From assembly GCA_020746995.1 (NCBI GenBank), contig JAGPXD010000002.1:5766001-5830000 (forward strand): DNA of 64,000 nt, given 5' to 3'. The translations under genes were made by a program, and so were the position numbers. The notes below the pieces were generated by a model. It did no database searches. It saw only the letters and a program-made list of their open reading frames with translations, and was not told where the DNA came from. The stretch comes from Plectosphaerella cucumerina (lineage: Eukaryota; Ascomycota; Sordariomycetes; Glomerellales; Plectosphaerellaceae). Positions 22,460 to 32,577 of this stretch are shown one piece after another (the first letter of the stretch is position 1; every line of letters begins with the position of its first letter).

Positions 22460-24770
22460 ACGAGCATGAGCATATGGGCGATGAATTGAAATTAATATCA
22501 AGTCCAGTCAGCGAGAAGACGCCAAAAGCAGCGAGTCATATCACGAACCAACCCGACTAGCGGACTGTCCCGGCGCCGCGCCCGGGTGGCTGGGCCGGCA
22601 CGGACACGGACAATCAAGCCGGGACGAGACGGTGCCAGCGTAGCAAAGGGGTGGATTAATTCTGGGCCACTTTCACGCCAAGATAAGCCATCCCTTTTCT
22701 CTGCTTCTCAACATGCCGTCGGGGGCAGAGTCAATGAAACAAGTCTAGTCTGGCAGTCTTACTCGTGAAGGCAGCAGCAAGCCGCCTTTTCCTCGGAAAT
22801 CTACACACCGGCCTCCCTACTCGGACAGCAGGAGGAGCTACGGTCGCTAGGAGCGGGTTCCAGGGGCGAACGGGTAGCTCCAGGGGCGGACCACAGTGAC
22901 ATGCACCGCCGCCATACGGCCCCGTCAGGGGACCCGCACTGACGTCAATGGCAGCTGCTTGGAACCTCGCGCAAATCTCGCATTTTCCCTCGCCCTCCCT
23001 CATCGCCTCTATACAGCTTGCCAGGTCTGTCGGGCCGGTGGCGCCATGCCGCATGTGAAAGACGAGCCGTTTTTGCCCTCGTAGGGGTCAAACCGTCGGC
23101 TCAACACGAGGCGCGCGGCGGACGGGAGAGCGGGCGGTTGCACACGCTTGTGGCATGTGGCCTGAAGATCTGTCGCGGCCGTTGCTGTCGTGGCGGCGCC
23201 AGCGGATAGAAGAGGGTGTCCTGTTGGGGGATCGCCGGGGAGCCTCAGGGCGAACAGGCACGAACCAAGCTGTGTGTGTCCTTCAAACTTGAAGTTATTC
23301 TTATCACAGCATGGCAAGCAATGCAACGTCCATCGGCAGTCGCACGCAGGGCAGGCAGACAAGCTCTGATCGGGACAGGGTTTGGTCGAGCATGTCCCAT
23401 AAATCCCCTCTCTTTCGATGTCGCGATCGAGGACTCCGGATGCAGTCTGGACTCTTGCGCCCGGCGACGATCAGGTCGGGGGATGTGAGGTCATCCTGGA
23501 GACGGGGGAGCTCGTACCAAGAACCCCGACGTCCGCTTTCTCCTCATCGCGCATCACATCACACCCCCGAGCTTCCGGGCTGATCGGCGGCTGTGCTTCT
23601 CCACGGCCGAGGTTCTAGACATTCCTCGTCGTGTTGGTTGAAAAAGAGCTACGGGCATCTGTTCTTTGTGAGAGCTGACGCGACGAGGCGTGGTGGGGTG
23701 CCTGAGACTGGACTCTCTCGGCGGCATTCGATTTCTAGCCAATGCCTTCGAGGAGAGAGCTGCAGAAGAACTGGAGCCTTGCATCCTTGAAACGGCACGG
23801 CGCTGCGGTTCGGCGTTCAGGACAAGGGGAGGAGGGTGGCACTGGCAAACTGGCAGGCAAAGGACGCGGACTGGGAACGAGGCGATATCAGGGTGGGGCG
23901 GCTAAGCAGCTTGGGGTTTTCTTGGGGCTCGGATGGTCTCTGGACTGGCGCGTCCGCTTTCTTCAGATCAGACCGAAAAAAAAGGGGAACACTCCGTCAT
24001 CCGGCGGTCACTGTTCTCCGAGCTGTCTAAAGTCAGACGGCCCGAGAATAATGGACAGGCACTCGTTCTGCTCGCCATCTTTCATCTTCGCGTGGAAAAC
24101 TCCAGGGGTCGAAATGGAGCGAGATATGGGCGATCGGCTTGTCCATTGCCATCTTGGGTAACGCAATCATCCGCCCTCACCACAACCTCGCCAACTCGCG
24201 CCCGCAGGCCATGGCGCCGCGAGTCGGTACTGGGCAGACGGCAAGGGTTCCTTTCAAGGCAGTGTGCCAGTGTGGACAAAAAAGGGGATCAGGATCCAGG
24301 ATCCAGGGGCCTCTTGGCCCTTCGGATGTTACCCACACCTCCATCACCACCCGTCTCCACGGGCGCCCGCCGTGCAGTCAATCAGGGTCAATCAGTCCAG
24401 TCGATGGAGAGCTGCTGAGCACCGCGGCATTCTCAGAATCTCCGATGCTCAGTGAAGGAAGAAAAAGTCAAAAGTCCTGTCCCGCCCATTCCCTGTACTC
24501 CCTCCGTCCGGGGGCTGACTTCTTTTCTTGCTCCTTCCCCGTCTTTTCCATCTTCTGTTCCTTCCATATCTTTCTTGGAAGGCACACCCCAATCGTTACT
24601 TCCCTTACAGCTTCTCGGTCGGCGTCTCGTACAGCGCCCTACTCACTGCAAACACCTCGCACTCGCCCTTTCTACGACCCCGATCGCTTGACGCGATTGG
24701 CATTTCTTCCATACCAGAATTCGTTGCATCTTTTGGCGTCAAATAGGCTTCGCGCCAAGCTCTCATCACC
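22460..24770. other. Long intergenic / 5' leader region
   Basis: This 2.3-kb stretch has only short overlapping frames. The part next to the channel gene is rich in CTTTTC/TTCC pyrimidine runs (about 24,520-24,600), as often found at fungal transcription starts. No RNA gene or repeat was recognised. Confidence 0.4.
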
Positions 24771-27374
24771 ATGACCACGCCGGTCGGCTCCAGGTCTCGG
24801 GATGAGTTCGAGCTGGATGAGAGGCGCTCCTCCCATACTGCCGATACCCTGAACGACCTCCACAACCACCACGGGTCATCCAGCTACGCCCACCACCAGC
24901 AGAGCCAAGAAAAGGCCCCAAGACTGAATTCACTGCAAACCCAGCACAACAACCTTCCCCCCGAGAACGACCTCCTGTCCCCCGGCGGCACCCGCGAGCA
25001 GGCGAGCCGTCTCAATGACGACCTCGAGCTGCTCCGCGCCGAGCGCATCGTTTCAAACGCCGAACATGACCTGGCTCGCTCCCGTAGTAAGAGTCGGCAG
25101 CACCATCCCGAGCCTGAGGATTTGTTCGCCGGAAACCCGGGTCTCGAGGACAAGCCCGCCCCCTCCAAGGACTACAAGGCCGCCCACAAGACTTTCATCG
25201 TCCTGCGCTGGCTCAAGAAGATCCCCCGCTGCTTCCGCTACCTCCTCTACCTCATCCCCGGCGCCGGCCTCCTCTTGATCCCCATTTTCATGGGCCTCTA
25301 CAACGATGATCCCCCCATCATCGGGGGCTCATCAGGCCTGCCGCTCCTGTGGTTCGGTATCTGGCTTATGATTCTCTACTGCACCCTCTGGGGCTCTCGC
25401 ATGGTCACCAGCATGATGCCGCACATCTTCAACTTCGTCGCGACCCTTCTCGGCTCGACTAACCACAAGAAGTGGAAGGACGTCGGCCGCAGTCTCGAGA
25501 TCCACACCTCGCTCTTCATCTGGATGCTCATCAACCTCATCACCTTCCAGATCCTTGTCGACAAGCACCGCGCCGGATACGAGTTTGTGCAATGGATCGA
25601 CATTGTTAATAAGATCATCATCGCCCTCTTCGTCCTCGCCATCCTCAACTGGCTCGAGAAGATCTGTATCCAATGGATCGCCACCTCTTTCCACATGCGG
25701 ACCTACTCTCAGCGCATCGAGACCAACAAGAGCGACATCCACCACCTCATTCGACTCTACATCCATGCCAAGGAGCACGTCGCTGGCGACGATGACACTT
25801 GGAAGGCCACCGGTGAAGCCATGGCTCCCGGCGGCACCAGGACTCCCATGGCCGCCCTTCACAACAACGTCCGCCACGTCTTCAACAAGGCCGGTGATGT
25901 TGCCAACCGCGTCGGCAACGACTTCATCGGCCGCAAGTCCACCACCAACACCGACAAAAAGGTCGTATATGAGCTCCTCCGCACCACTGCCTCCGCCCAC
26001 ACCCTGGCCCGTCTCATCTACCGCTCCCTCGTCAGCCCCTCCAACGAAACCATCTACATGGAAGACATGCAGGTCGCCTTCACGGACCCCGAGGAGGCCG
26101 AGGTCGCCTTTGGCATCTTCGACAAGGACTTCAACGGTGACATCAGCATGGAGGAGATGGAGGCCGTGTGCAACGAGATCCACCTTGAGCGCAAGGCCAT
26201 CGCCGCGTCTCTTAAGGATCTCGACTCGGTTATAAAAAAGCTTGACAAGGTCTTCTTCACCGTCATTTTCGTCGTCGCCATAATCATCTTCATCACCATC
26301 CTCTCCGCATCGGCCGCCGCCGGCCTCGCCTCCACCGGTACCGCCGTGCTTGGCCTGGCATGGATGCTGCAGGCTACGGCTCAGGAGTTCCTCCAGTCCA
26401 TCATCTTTGTCTTCGTCAAGCACCCCTTTGACGTCGGCGACCGCGTCACCATCTACGGTAGCACCGGCTCGAACATGACTGGCGACGACTACTATGTCAC
26501 AGAGATCTCGCTGCTCTACACGGAATTCAAGAAGATGGAGGGTCATATCGTCCAGGCCCCCAACTCGGTCCTCAACACCCTCTTCATCCTCAACCAGCGC
26601 CGTTCCTCCGGTCTTGCCGACGTCGTGCCCCTCGAGCTGGGCATCACAAACGACCCCTCCCTTATCGAGGAGCTCAAGGCCCGCATGGTCGACTTTGCCC
26701 TGCAGCACAAGCGCGACTACCAACCCCGCGTCCTTACCGAGGTCCAGGTGGTCAACAACGTCCAGTCCTTCTCCATGAACTTCATCTTCTTCCACAAGTC
26801 AAACTTCCAGAACGAGCTCCTCCGCCTCACCCGCCACAACAAGTTCGTCGCCCAGCTCATGGCGGAAATCAAGAACCTCGGCTTCTCCGGTCCCTGGCAG
26901 GTCGCCCCTGGCGCTTCCCGCGATACCCCCATGTACTGGTGCGGACCCGGCGGACCCCCGGCCTACGAAAACAACGCCGACGACCGCGACGGCGGCGACA
27001 GGCCGCCGAACCCCCCGCAGCCCTCGGGCGCCGCCCTGCAACAGACTCGCTCCAATGCCTCGGGCACCTCTGTCTCGCGATCGGCCATTCGCCAGATCCC
27101 CACCATCGAGGAGAACTTTGCCGACTTCCAGGACGTCTTCGAAAGTCGCAAGAGGGAGCACAACCCCCAGATCACCCGGCTGCAGAGCATCCGAGAGCAG
27201 AGCCGCGTCGACCGCGAGAGGCGCAGCGGCAGCCAGGAACGCGGCGAGAGTCCGCATGCCAGCGCTAGCGGCGCCGCCCTGCGGCAGAGCATCGACTCGC
27301 ACCATTCGCGGAGGCACATCTTTGGCGGGCGGTCCAGGAGCAAGAGCCAGACTAAGCCTCAGGAGATGGTCTGA
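24771..27374 (+). CDS. MscS-family mechanosensitive ion channel with EF-hand (Msy1/Msy2-like)
   Basis: This is an intron-free frame of 867 residues. The N-terminal 130 residues are polar and low in complexity. Hydrophobic helices follow at FRYLLYLIPGAGLLLIPIFM, GLPLLWFGIWLMILYCTLWG, SLFIWMLINLITFQILV and IIIALFVLAILNWLEKI. A single EF-hand (FGIFDKDFNGDISMEEMEAV) precedes a long hydrophobic helix and the pore helix (ASTGTAVLGLAWMLQATAQE). Then comes the MscS beta domain (VKHPFDVGDRVTIYGS, HIVQAPNSVLNTLFI). The C-terminal tail from about residue 720 is Arg/Ser-rich and disordered. The fission-yeast homologues sit in ER membranes and tune calcium release after hypo-osmotic shock, which fits the EF-hand upstream of the pore. 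It converges with the RecQ gene 163 bp downstream. Confidence 0.95.
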   Translation: MTTPVGSRSRDEFELDERRSSHTADTLNDLHNHHGSSSYAHHQQSQEKAPRLNSLQTQHNNLPPENDLLSPGGTREQASRLNDDLELLRAERIVSNAEHDLARSRSKSRQHHPEPEDLFAGNPGLEDKPAPSKDYKAAHKTFIVLRWLKKIPRCFRYLLYLIPGAGLLLIPIFMGLYNDDPPIIGGSSGLPLLWFGIWLMILYCTLWGSRMVTSMMPHIFNFVATLLGSTNHKKWKDVGRSLEIHTSLFIWMLINLITFQILVDKHRAGYEFVQWIDIVNKIIIALFVLAILNWLEKICIQWIATSFHMRTYSQRIETNKSDIHHLIRLYIHAKEHVAGDDDTWKATGEAMAPGGTRTPMAALHNNVRHVFNKAGDVANRVGNDFIGRKSTTNTDKKVVYELLRTTASAHTLARLIYRSLVSPSNETIYMEDMQVAFTDPEEAEVAFGIFDKDFNGDISMEEMEAVCNEIHLERKAIAASLKDLDSVIKKLDKVFFTVIFVVAIIIFITILSASAAAGLASTGTAVLGLAWMLQATAQEFLQSIIFVFVKHPFDVGDRVTIYGSTGSNMTGDDYYVTEISLLYTEFKKMEGHIVQAPNSVLNTLFILNQRRSSGLADVVPLELGITNDPSLIEELKARMVDFALQHKRDYQPRVLTEVQVVNNVQSFSMNFIFFHKSNFQNELLRLTRHNKFVAQLMAEIKNLGFSGPWQVAPGASRDTPMYWCGPGGPPAYENNADDRDGGDRPPNPPQPSGAALQQTRSNASGTSVSRSAIRQIPTIEENFADFQDVFESRKREHNPQITRLQSIREQSRVDRERRSGSQERGESPHASASGAALRQSIDSHHSRRHIFGGRSRSKSQTKPQEMV

Positions 27375-27536
27375 GGGTAGGAAGTGAGGAAGATGGACAT
27401 GTTTCTTTTTTGTTCGAGAGTTGTCTACATAATGACCCTGTAGCGCCCACAATAGAGTTGCACGTATCGCATCACACGTATTCATACATTGATTGATTCA
27501 CCTGAAGGCTTGCTGAGAAGACACTGGGTGCGCCTA

Positions 27537-30154
27537 CTAAGCACCCTTGCCCCGGCATGCCTTTGTAAACTCGGCGAGAAGCAGCTGTACTACCCGTTAG
27601 TAAAGGAGACGACCCAGGGCGGAAGAACTCACATCGAAATCGTGGTCTGCCATGGACATGAAAGCCGGCTTCTTGTCGAGACCCAGCTGTCCGACGCGGG
27701 GGCTCTTGATGCCAAAGGCAATACGGGCGAGGAAGCGGGGGTCGTCACGGACATCAGTGGCATCGAGGACACGACGGATGCCGGCGTGGTCGACGACCTT
27801 TGCGGGACCCGGGGGCGCGGTGAGCGGGACGCCCTCCGTGCAGAATGTGCAGTGGCCGCAGCGGTCGGCGCCACCGGGGAGGGTCATGCCAAAGTGCTCG
27901 GCGAGGGAGAGGGCGAAGCACTTTGGTGTCGCGAAGAGGTCGATCATCTGGCGGATGCGGCCGAGGGCTTGCTTCTCGCGCATTTGGAGGTCGGCGTACT
28001 AAGAAGTGTCAGCGACGAAGCCGTCAAAGTTGTGGTTTTGGAGGTACTCACCAGCTTGTCGGTGAGTTTGCTGATATCAGCTTTTGTCCGCGGGAGCGCC
28101 TTGAGGACACGGTACTTCTGCTCGACGCCGCTAGGCTGGAGCTTGATGATGCCGCGGTCGCCAATCTCATTGAGAAGCCTGACGATGCGGCCGCGCGGGA
28201 CGCCGGATGCTTCCGCCACGCGGCTCGGTTCGAGGGAGGTGTACTTTCTCGCCGACTTGGCATGTTCAAGAATGGCCTTTGCCTCGGGCGTGGCCAGGTC
28301 TCGAAGGTGGTTGAGGTACTTCAAGTTGGCCTCGAACTTGTACAAGCCGTACTCTGGAGTCATGGCGCGGATGAGGTTGAAGCGCAGCTCGAGGGAGGCG
28401 TAGATGACGGCCAGGGGGCTCATGCGGATGTCATACTCCTTGCTCTGGCGGTTGTGGTTCTTGATGAACGAGTCGCCAATGTTGAGGGCGACGACGTCCT
28501 TGGAGAAGATGGCTTGGAGGAGGTTGTTGAGGGAAGGACGGGAGGGGAGGTCGCCGCGGGCGAAGTTCTCCTTCATGTAGAAGTCTTCCGGGCACAGGTA
28601 TAGGATGCAATGGCTGTCTTTGCCGTCTCGGCCGGCGCGGCCGACTTGTTGGGAGTATTCCTCGACGGTGCTGGCCAGGTCAAAGTGGACAATGTTCCGA
28701 ACGTCTGATGGTGTCAGCTTCATCGGTGCTTGTCTTCGACTGTCGCTGCTTACCTGCTTTGTCGATGCCCATGCCGAACGCGATTGTCGCGACGACCTGT
28801 GGCTGTCAGTGTGTGGTGTTCATCTGTGGACGGGCAGGAGACTCACGATGGGAATCTTTGACGACATGAAGTCATCCTGGACGGCGGTCTTCTCCTCTGG
28901 CTTCATACCGGCATGGAAGAAGCCAGCATTGTATTTCTTCGACTTGAGGAACGTGGCCAGATCTTCTGCTTGCTACAAGGTGTCAGTGGCTTTGCCGGGG
29001 ACTTCGTGGCATCGACCAACCTTTTGCAGTGTGACATAGATGAGCGTTGAGCCTGGGTGTTGCTTGAGGAACTTGAGCAGGAGATCGTGCTTGTCGTTGC
29101 GAGATGCTGTCGAGACGGCCTCTAGATGCAGACTGTGAAGCATCAGGACCGGGCAAGGTTGGGCGGAGACGATAAACTCACTTTGGTCGGTACGGCGATG
29201 TCCTGAACACAGCGTCCTCGGTGATGTCAAATCCCTTGCAAATATCCTGGGCAACGATCGGGGTAGCCGTTGCAGTCAGGCAGATAACCCTCTCTGCGTT
29301 GACCTCCTTGACGAATCTGGCGACTGTATCAAAGTCAGCAAGAACCCTCCAAAGTTCCCCAAGGCTAGGCAGCACACCTTTGAGATAGTCTGGTCTGAAT
29401 GAATGTCCCCACTGTGCTTGTCAGTACACGACGAGATGCAACCCCGAGCAACATACCTCTGAGATGCAGTGCGCCTCGTCAACGCCCACGAGCCGTATGC
29501 CACCCCTGACGTGCTTGATGGTCTCCACAAACCCCTCGTTGTTCAGTCTCTCGGGCGCCACGTAGAGCAGCCGCAGCTTGCCCTCGCGCAGCAGCGAGTT
29601 GACCTCCTGCATCTGCGCCCACGACTTTGTCGAGTCGAGACACTCTGCAGCGATGCCGCGCCTCCTCAGAGCGTCGACTTGGTCCTTCATGAGCGCAATC
29701 AGCGGCGACACGACCAATGTGATCCCATAATCACCAGGTCCCCTCTCGCCCGTCATCTTGTCCGTCTCCTCGAAGGCAATGGCCGGAATCTGGACACGTC
29801 AGCGCTGGGTCAGGGCAGTAGAACGAACGTCCTCACCTGGTAACACAGTGACTTTCCCGCTCCTGTCGGAAAGACAACGAGTGAGCTGTCTCCTTGGAGG
29901 ACCTTGGCGATGGCACCTTCCTGCTCATGTCGAAAGGCCGGGTACCCAAATTTGTCCTTGAGGATCCGACGGGCGAGCTCAATTCTGCTCTGGTCGCTGG
30001 GAGAATCTGATGAAGACGTCTTTGCCTTCTTGGCGCTCTTCTTTGGAGACTCAAAGTCGTCTCTTGATCTCTTGACCACGGGCGAGCTCCGAGCAAGCTC
30101 CTCGGCGTCTACCCCGTCGAACAGGTCATCACCAGAGTCGTACTCGTCATCCAT
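27537..30154 (-). CDS. RecQ-family ATP-dependent DNA helicase (short form, RecQ2/RECQL-like)
   Basis: It is a 3'-5' DNA helicase for recombination repair and replication forks. MDDEYDSGDDLFDGVDAEEL starts an acidic, then basic N-terminus. Motif I is VVFPTGAGKSLCYQ, motif Ia LVVSPLIALMKDQVDAL, motif II VGVDEAHCISE, motif III CLTATATP, motif V VVATIAFGMGIDKA and motif VI YSQQVGRAGRDG. These are spread over many short exons joined in frame. A winged-helix region follows (about 28,100-28,550), then a zinc-binding pair DRCGHCTFC, and the end DHDFD-intron-LLLAEFTKACRGKGA with stop at 27,537-27,539. The RecQ domain arrangement is unusual in order, since the CxxC pair lies after a long helical stretch. 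No HRDC domain is visible, and the protein is far shorter than Sgs1 or QDE-3, so it is the second fungal RecQ type. Confidence 0.9.
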
Positions 30155-30836
30155 TTTTGGTGTCTGCGACGAAGGTAAAATGCTGAGCATGGATTCGATG
30201 TTGAATCCGAAAGAATTGAGGTGATTGCCGTCGAGGTGAGCTGATTGTCTGCTCGTGGAGATGGCAGGATGTCCTGCGATTCATCGCGTAGAGCTCAAAT
30301 CAGAAGGTGGAGGCGACTCCAACTGCCGAACGCGCTTGAACGCCAGATCACGTGGACTCACCACCATCACAGAGCCATGCGTGATACCGTGTAACCACTC
30401 GCTCGCACTGTATGAAAGATCTCAATGAGGTGTGTCTCTATCTGCCAACTAATTTTTAAACATGTATCTGCCTCAACTCCCGAAATGGCTCAAACTCAGT
30501 GGTAGAAGATCACTCAATAGTGCTAACTCCATTCCTGCTCATGGTTGCATCTCAAATGCAGACCTTTGCGTGCGAATCAATGCGAGAACCACCTGTACCA
30601 AGGCGGTCCGCCCCCTTCCGAACGAAAACAACCAAGCCGGCCCATCATCTCCAAGCCCATTGCCTGCTCACAAAGGAAGATCGAGAAAGCGCACTGTCTC
30701 CTTTGAAGTCGAACCGCCACGACAAGGACACCGCCAAAAGTCTGGAGATGTTGTGTGTCGATGCGGCGGCGTGATGCCCAGAAAACGAACGATGGCGTCC
30801 GTCAGGGAGAAAGGACATCGCCGTCGACTTTAAGCC
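30155..30836. other. Intergenic
   Basis: It lies between the RecQ start and the 3' end of the DUF1996 gene, both on the minus strand. No feature was recognised. Confidence 0.4.
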
Positions 30837-32577
30837 TTAGGGAAAGGCGCGGCGACGGTGGCGATGAAGGTGGCGGTGGGCGTGTCCGTGGACAACATCC
30901 CTGGCCTCCACATTGGACTCCTCCGAGGGAGGACCCGTCACAGCAGAAGGCTGCGCAGTGACGGTGAGAGTCGTGGTGATGTCCTCGTACTCGGTGACGT
31001 AGACAATCTCCTCCTCCCAGTAAATGATCGACACGACGTTACCTTGGGTGACCGTCTGGGTGGAGACAAAGTACTTGGACTCTTGCTCAGTGACGGGCTC
31101 GGGAACGGGAGCCGGAGTGGTCGCAGGAGGCGAAGGCGAGGGCTCCGATGCGACCGGGGCGAGCTCGATGTGAGCAGCGCCAAAGTCGCCAGAGGGAATC
31201 GGGCTGTACTCGGGCGAAGGAGTAGGAGTGGGCTCGACAGTAGTCTCGGCGGCCTTCGAAGTGCTTGGGTTCGCGATGATGGGAACGTAGGTGTCGACGG
31301 GGTTGGGAGGCAGGTTCGACACGGTGGGAACGCTGTCGGAGGGAATGGGTTCGCCACCTCCCTCGACGTGGTCCTCGAAGATGACGCCAAGGTCGCCGGG
31401 AAGAGAGACCCTGGGGCCGACAACATCCTCGTCCTTGAGCTCATCAGGGACCTTGATGGAACATTGGCGGGCAACCTCCTCTGAGACAATATCGAAGAGG
31501 GGGCAGTCCACTATGTTACCCGACTCATTCGTGCATGTCTCAAGAACCTGCTGAAGGAAGTCCTCGTCCCAGCCGGCAATGAAGTCACCGTGGTAGCCGT
31601 ATCCTGGGCAGTGTCAGAGAGGGGCAGGGAGGTCAGGGTCTGGCTTGCAGCACTTACCGAGAGCGTCACCGTTGGACATGACAAACCTGCCGTTGCGGCC
31701 GGCGAAGTTGCTGGTCTTCCAGATAGTCTCGTACAGCAGGTTGGGAAGGTGAACATCGAAGCCCTCGGGGCAGTTGCCGCTGCGGATGCGGTCGGGGAAA
31801 GCGACGTGAGAGCGGTGGTCCTCCGAATCGCGGTCCTTGCCGTTCCAGCACGAGGGGAAGTTGACCTCGGTGCGGATGCCGTTGGGACAGTTCTCCTGGA
31901 TGAACTTTTGGTCCGGAAGGTAGTGGCGGTAGAGGGTGGGCTCAGCCTGACCAGCGTAGTTCAGGCAGTTGAAGCCGATGGAGCGCTCCATGTAGGACTC
32001 TTGGGTCTCGATGCCCAGGGCAGTCCACTCGTGCTCAACCGGGTCGGGCTTGAGAGGATCCCAGGTGGACCAGGTGCGCCTCTTGCCATCACCAGCAATC
32101 ATGCGGAAGCCAGGAGGGAAGGCCGTGAGGTTGTTCAGGTGGTACTGGTAGTAGCTATTCGGTGTCAGGGATGGCAATTGAATGGGATGAGAATTGACTT
32201 ACGCAAGCATGCCACCAACCTGCTCGACGAGCTCAAACTCGCCAGTGTCGGTGTCCTGAAAGTACATCGACGGGTGCCAATAGGCAGACTTGTCCTGAGT
32301 GACACGGCAAGAGGTGCAGTCACCGTCGCGCAGGTCCTGATAGCTAGTAGTCATCGAGAAACCTGGATGCTTGTCAGTCGCTGGGAGGTCAGAGTCGCAA
32401 GGAGTGGGACATACCGGAGGAGCCGTGGATCGAGTGAGCGTGCTCGGCAGGCTTGCCAGGCGACATCATAGGGTCCATTCGACCGACAGCGAGACGGCCC
32501 TGGCACTCCATGCGGAAGAAGGCCTGGGCACCGCCAGCCAGAGCGACGGCGGCGGGGATGAGCTTTGAGATGCGCAT
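30837..32577 (-). CDS. DUF1996 secreted protein with Ser/Pro-rich region and His-rich tail
   Basis: ATG 32,577 opens a signal peptide (MRISKLIPAAVALAGGAQAF). The DUF1996 hallmarks are GRMDPMMSPGKPAEHAHSIH, then after an intron SYQDLRDGDCTSCRVTQDKS and YWHPSMYFQD, then EHEWTALGIETQ, TEVNFPSCWNGKDRDS and RFVMSNGDALG. Further introns lie near 31,605-31,660 and 32,150-32,200. After the domain comes a Pro/Ser/Thr-rich stretch (about 31,080-31,340) likely to be O-glycosylated, and a C-terminus with HGHAHRHLHRHRRR. The domain is common in secreted and cell-wall fungal proteins and has no settled activity that I know. The conserved His residues could bind metal, which is inference only. Confidence 0.9.

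Noticed and set aside
25332..26795. 487-codon minus-strand frame
   Set aside because: It is the antisense shadow of the MscS channel gene.
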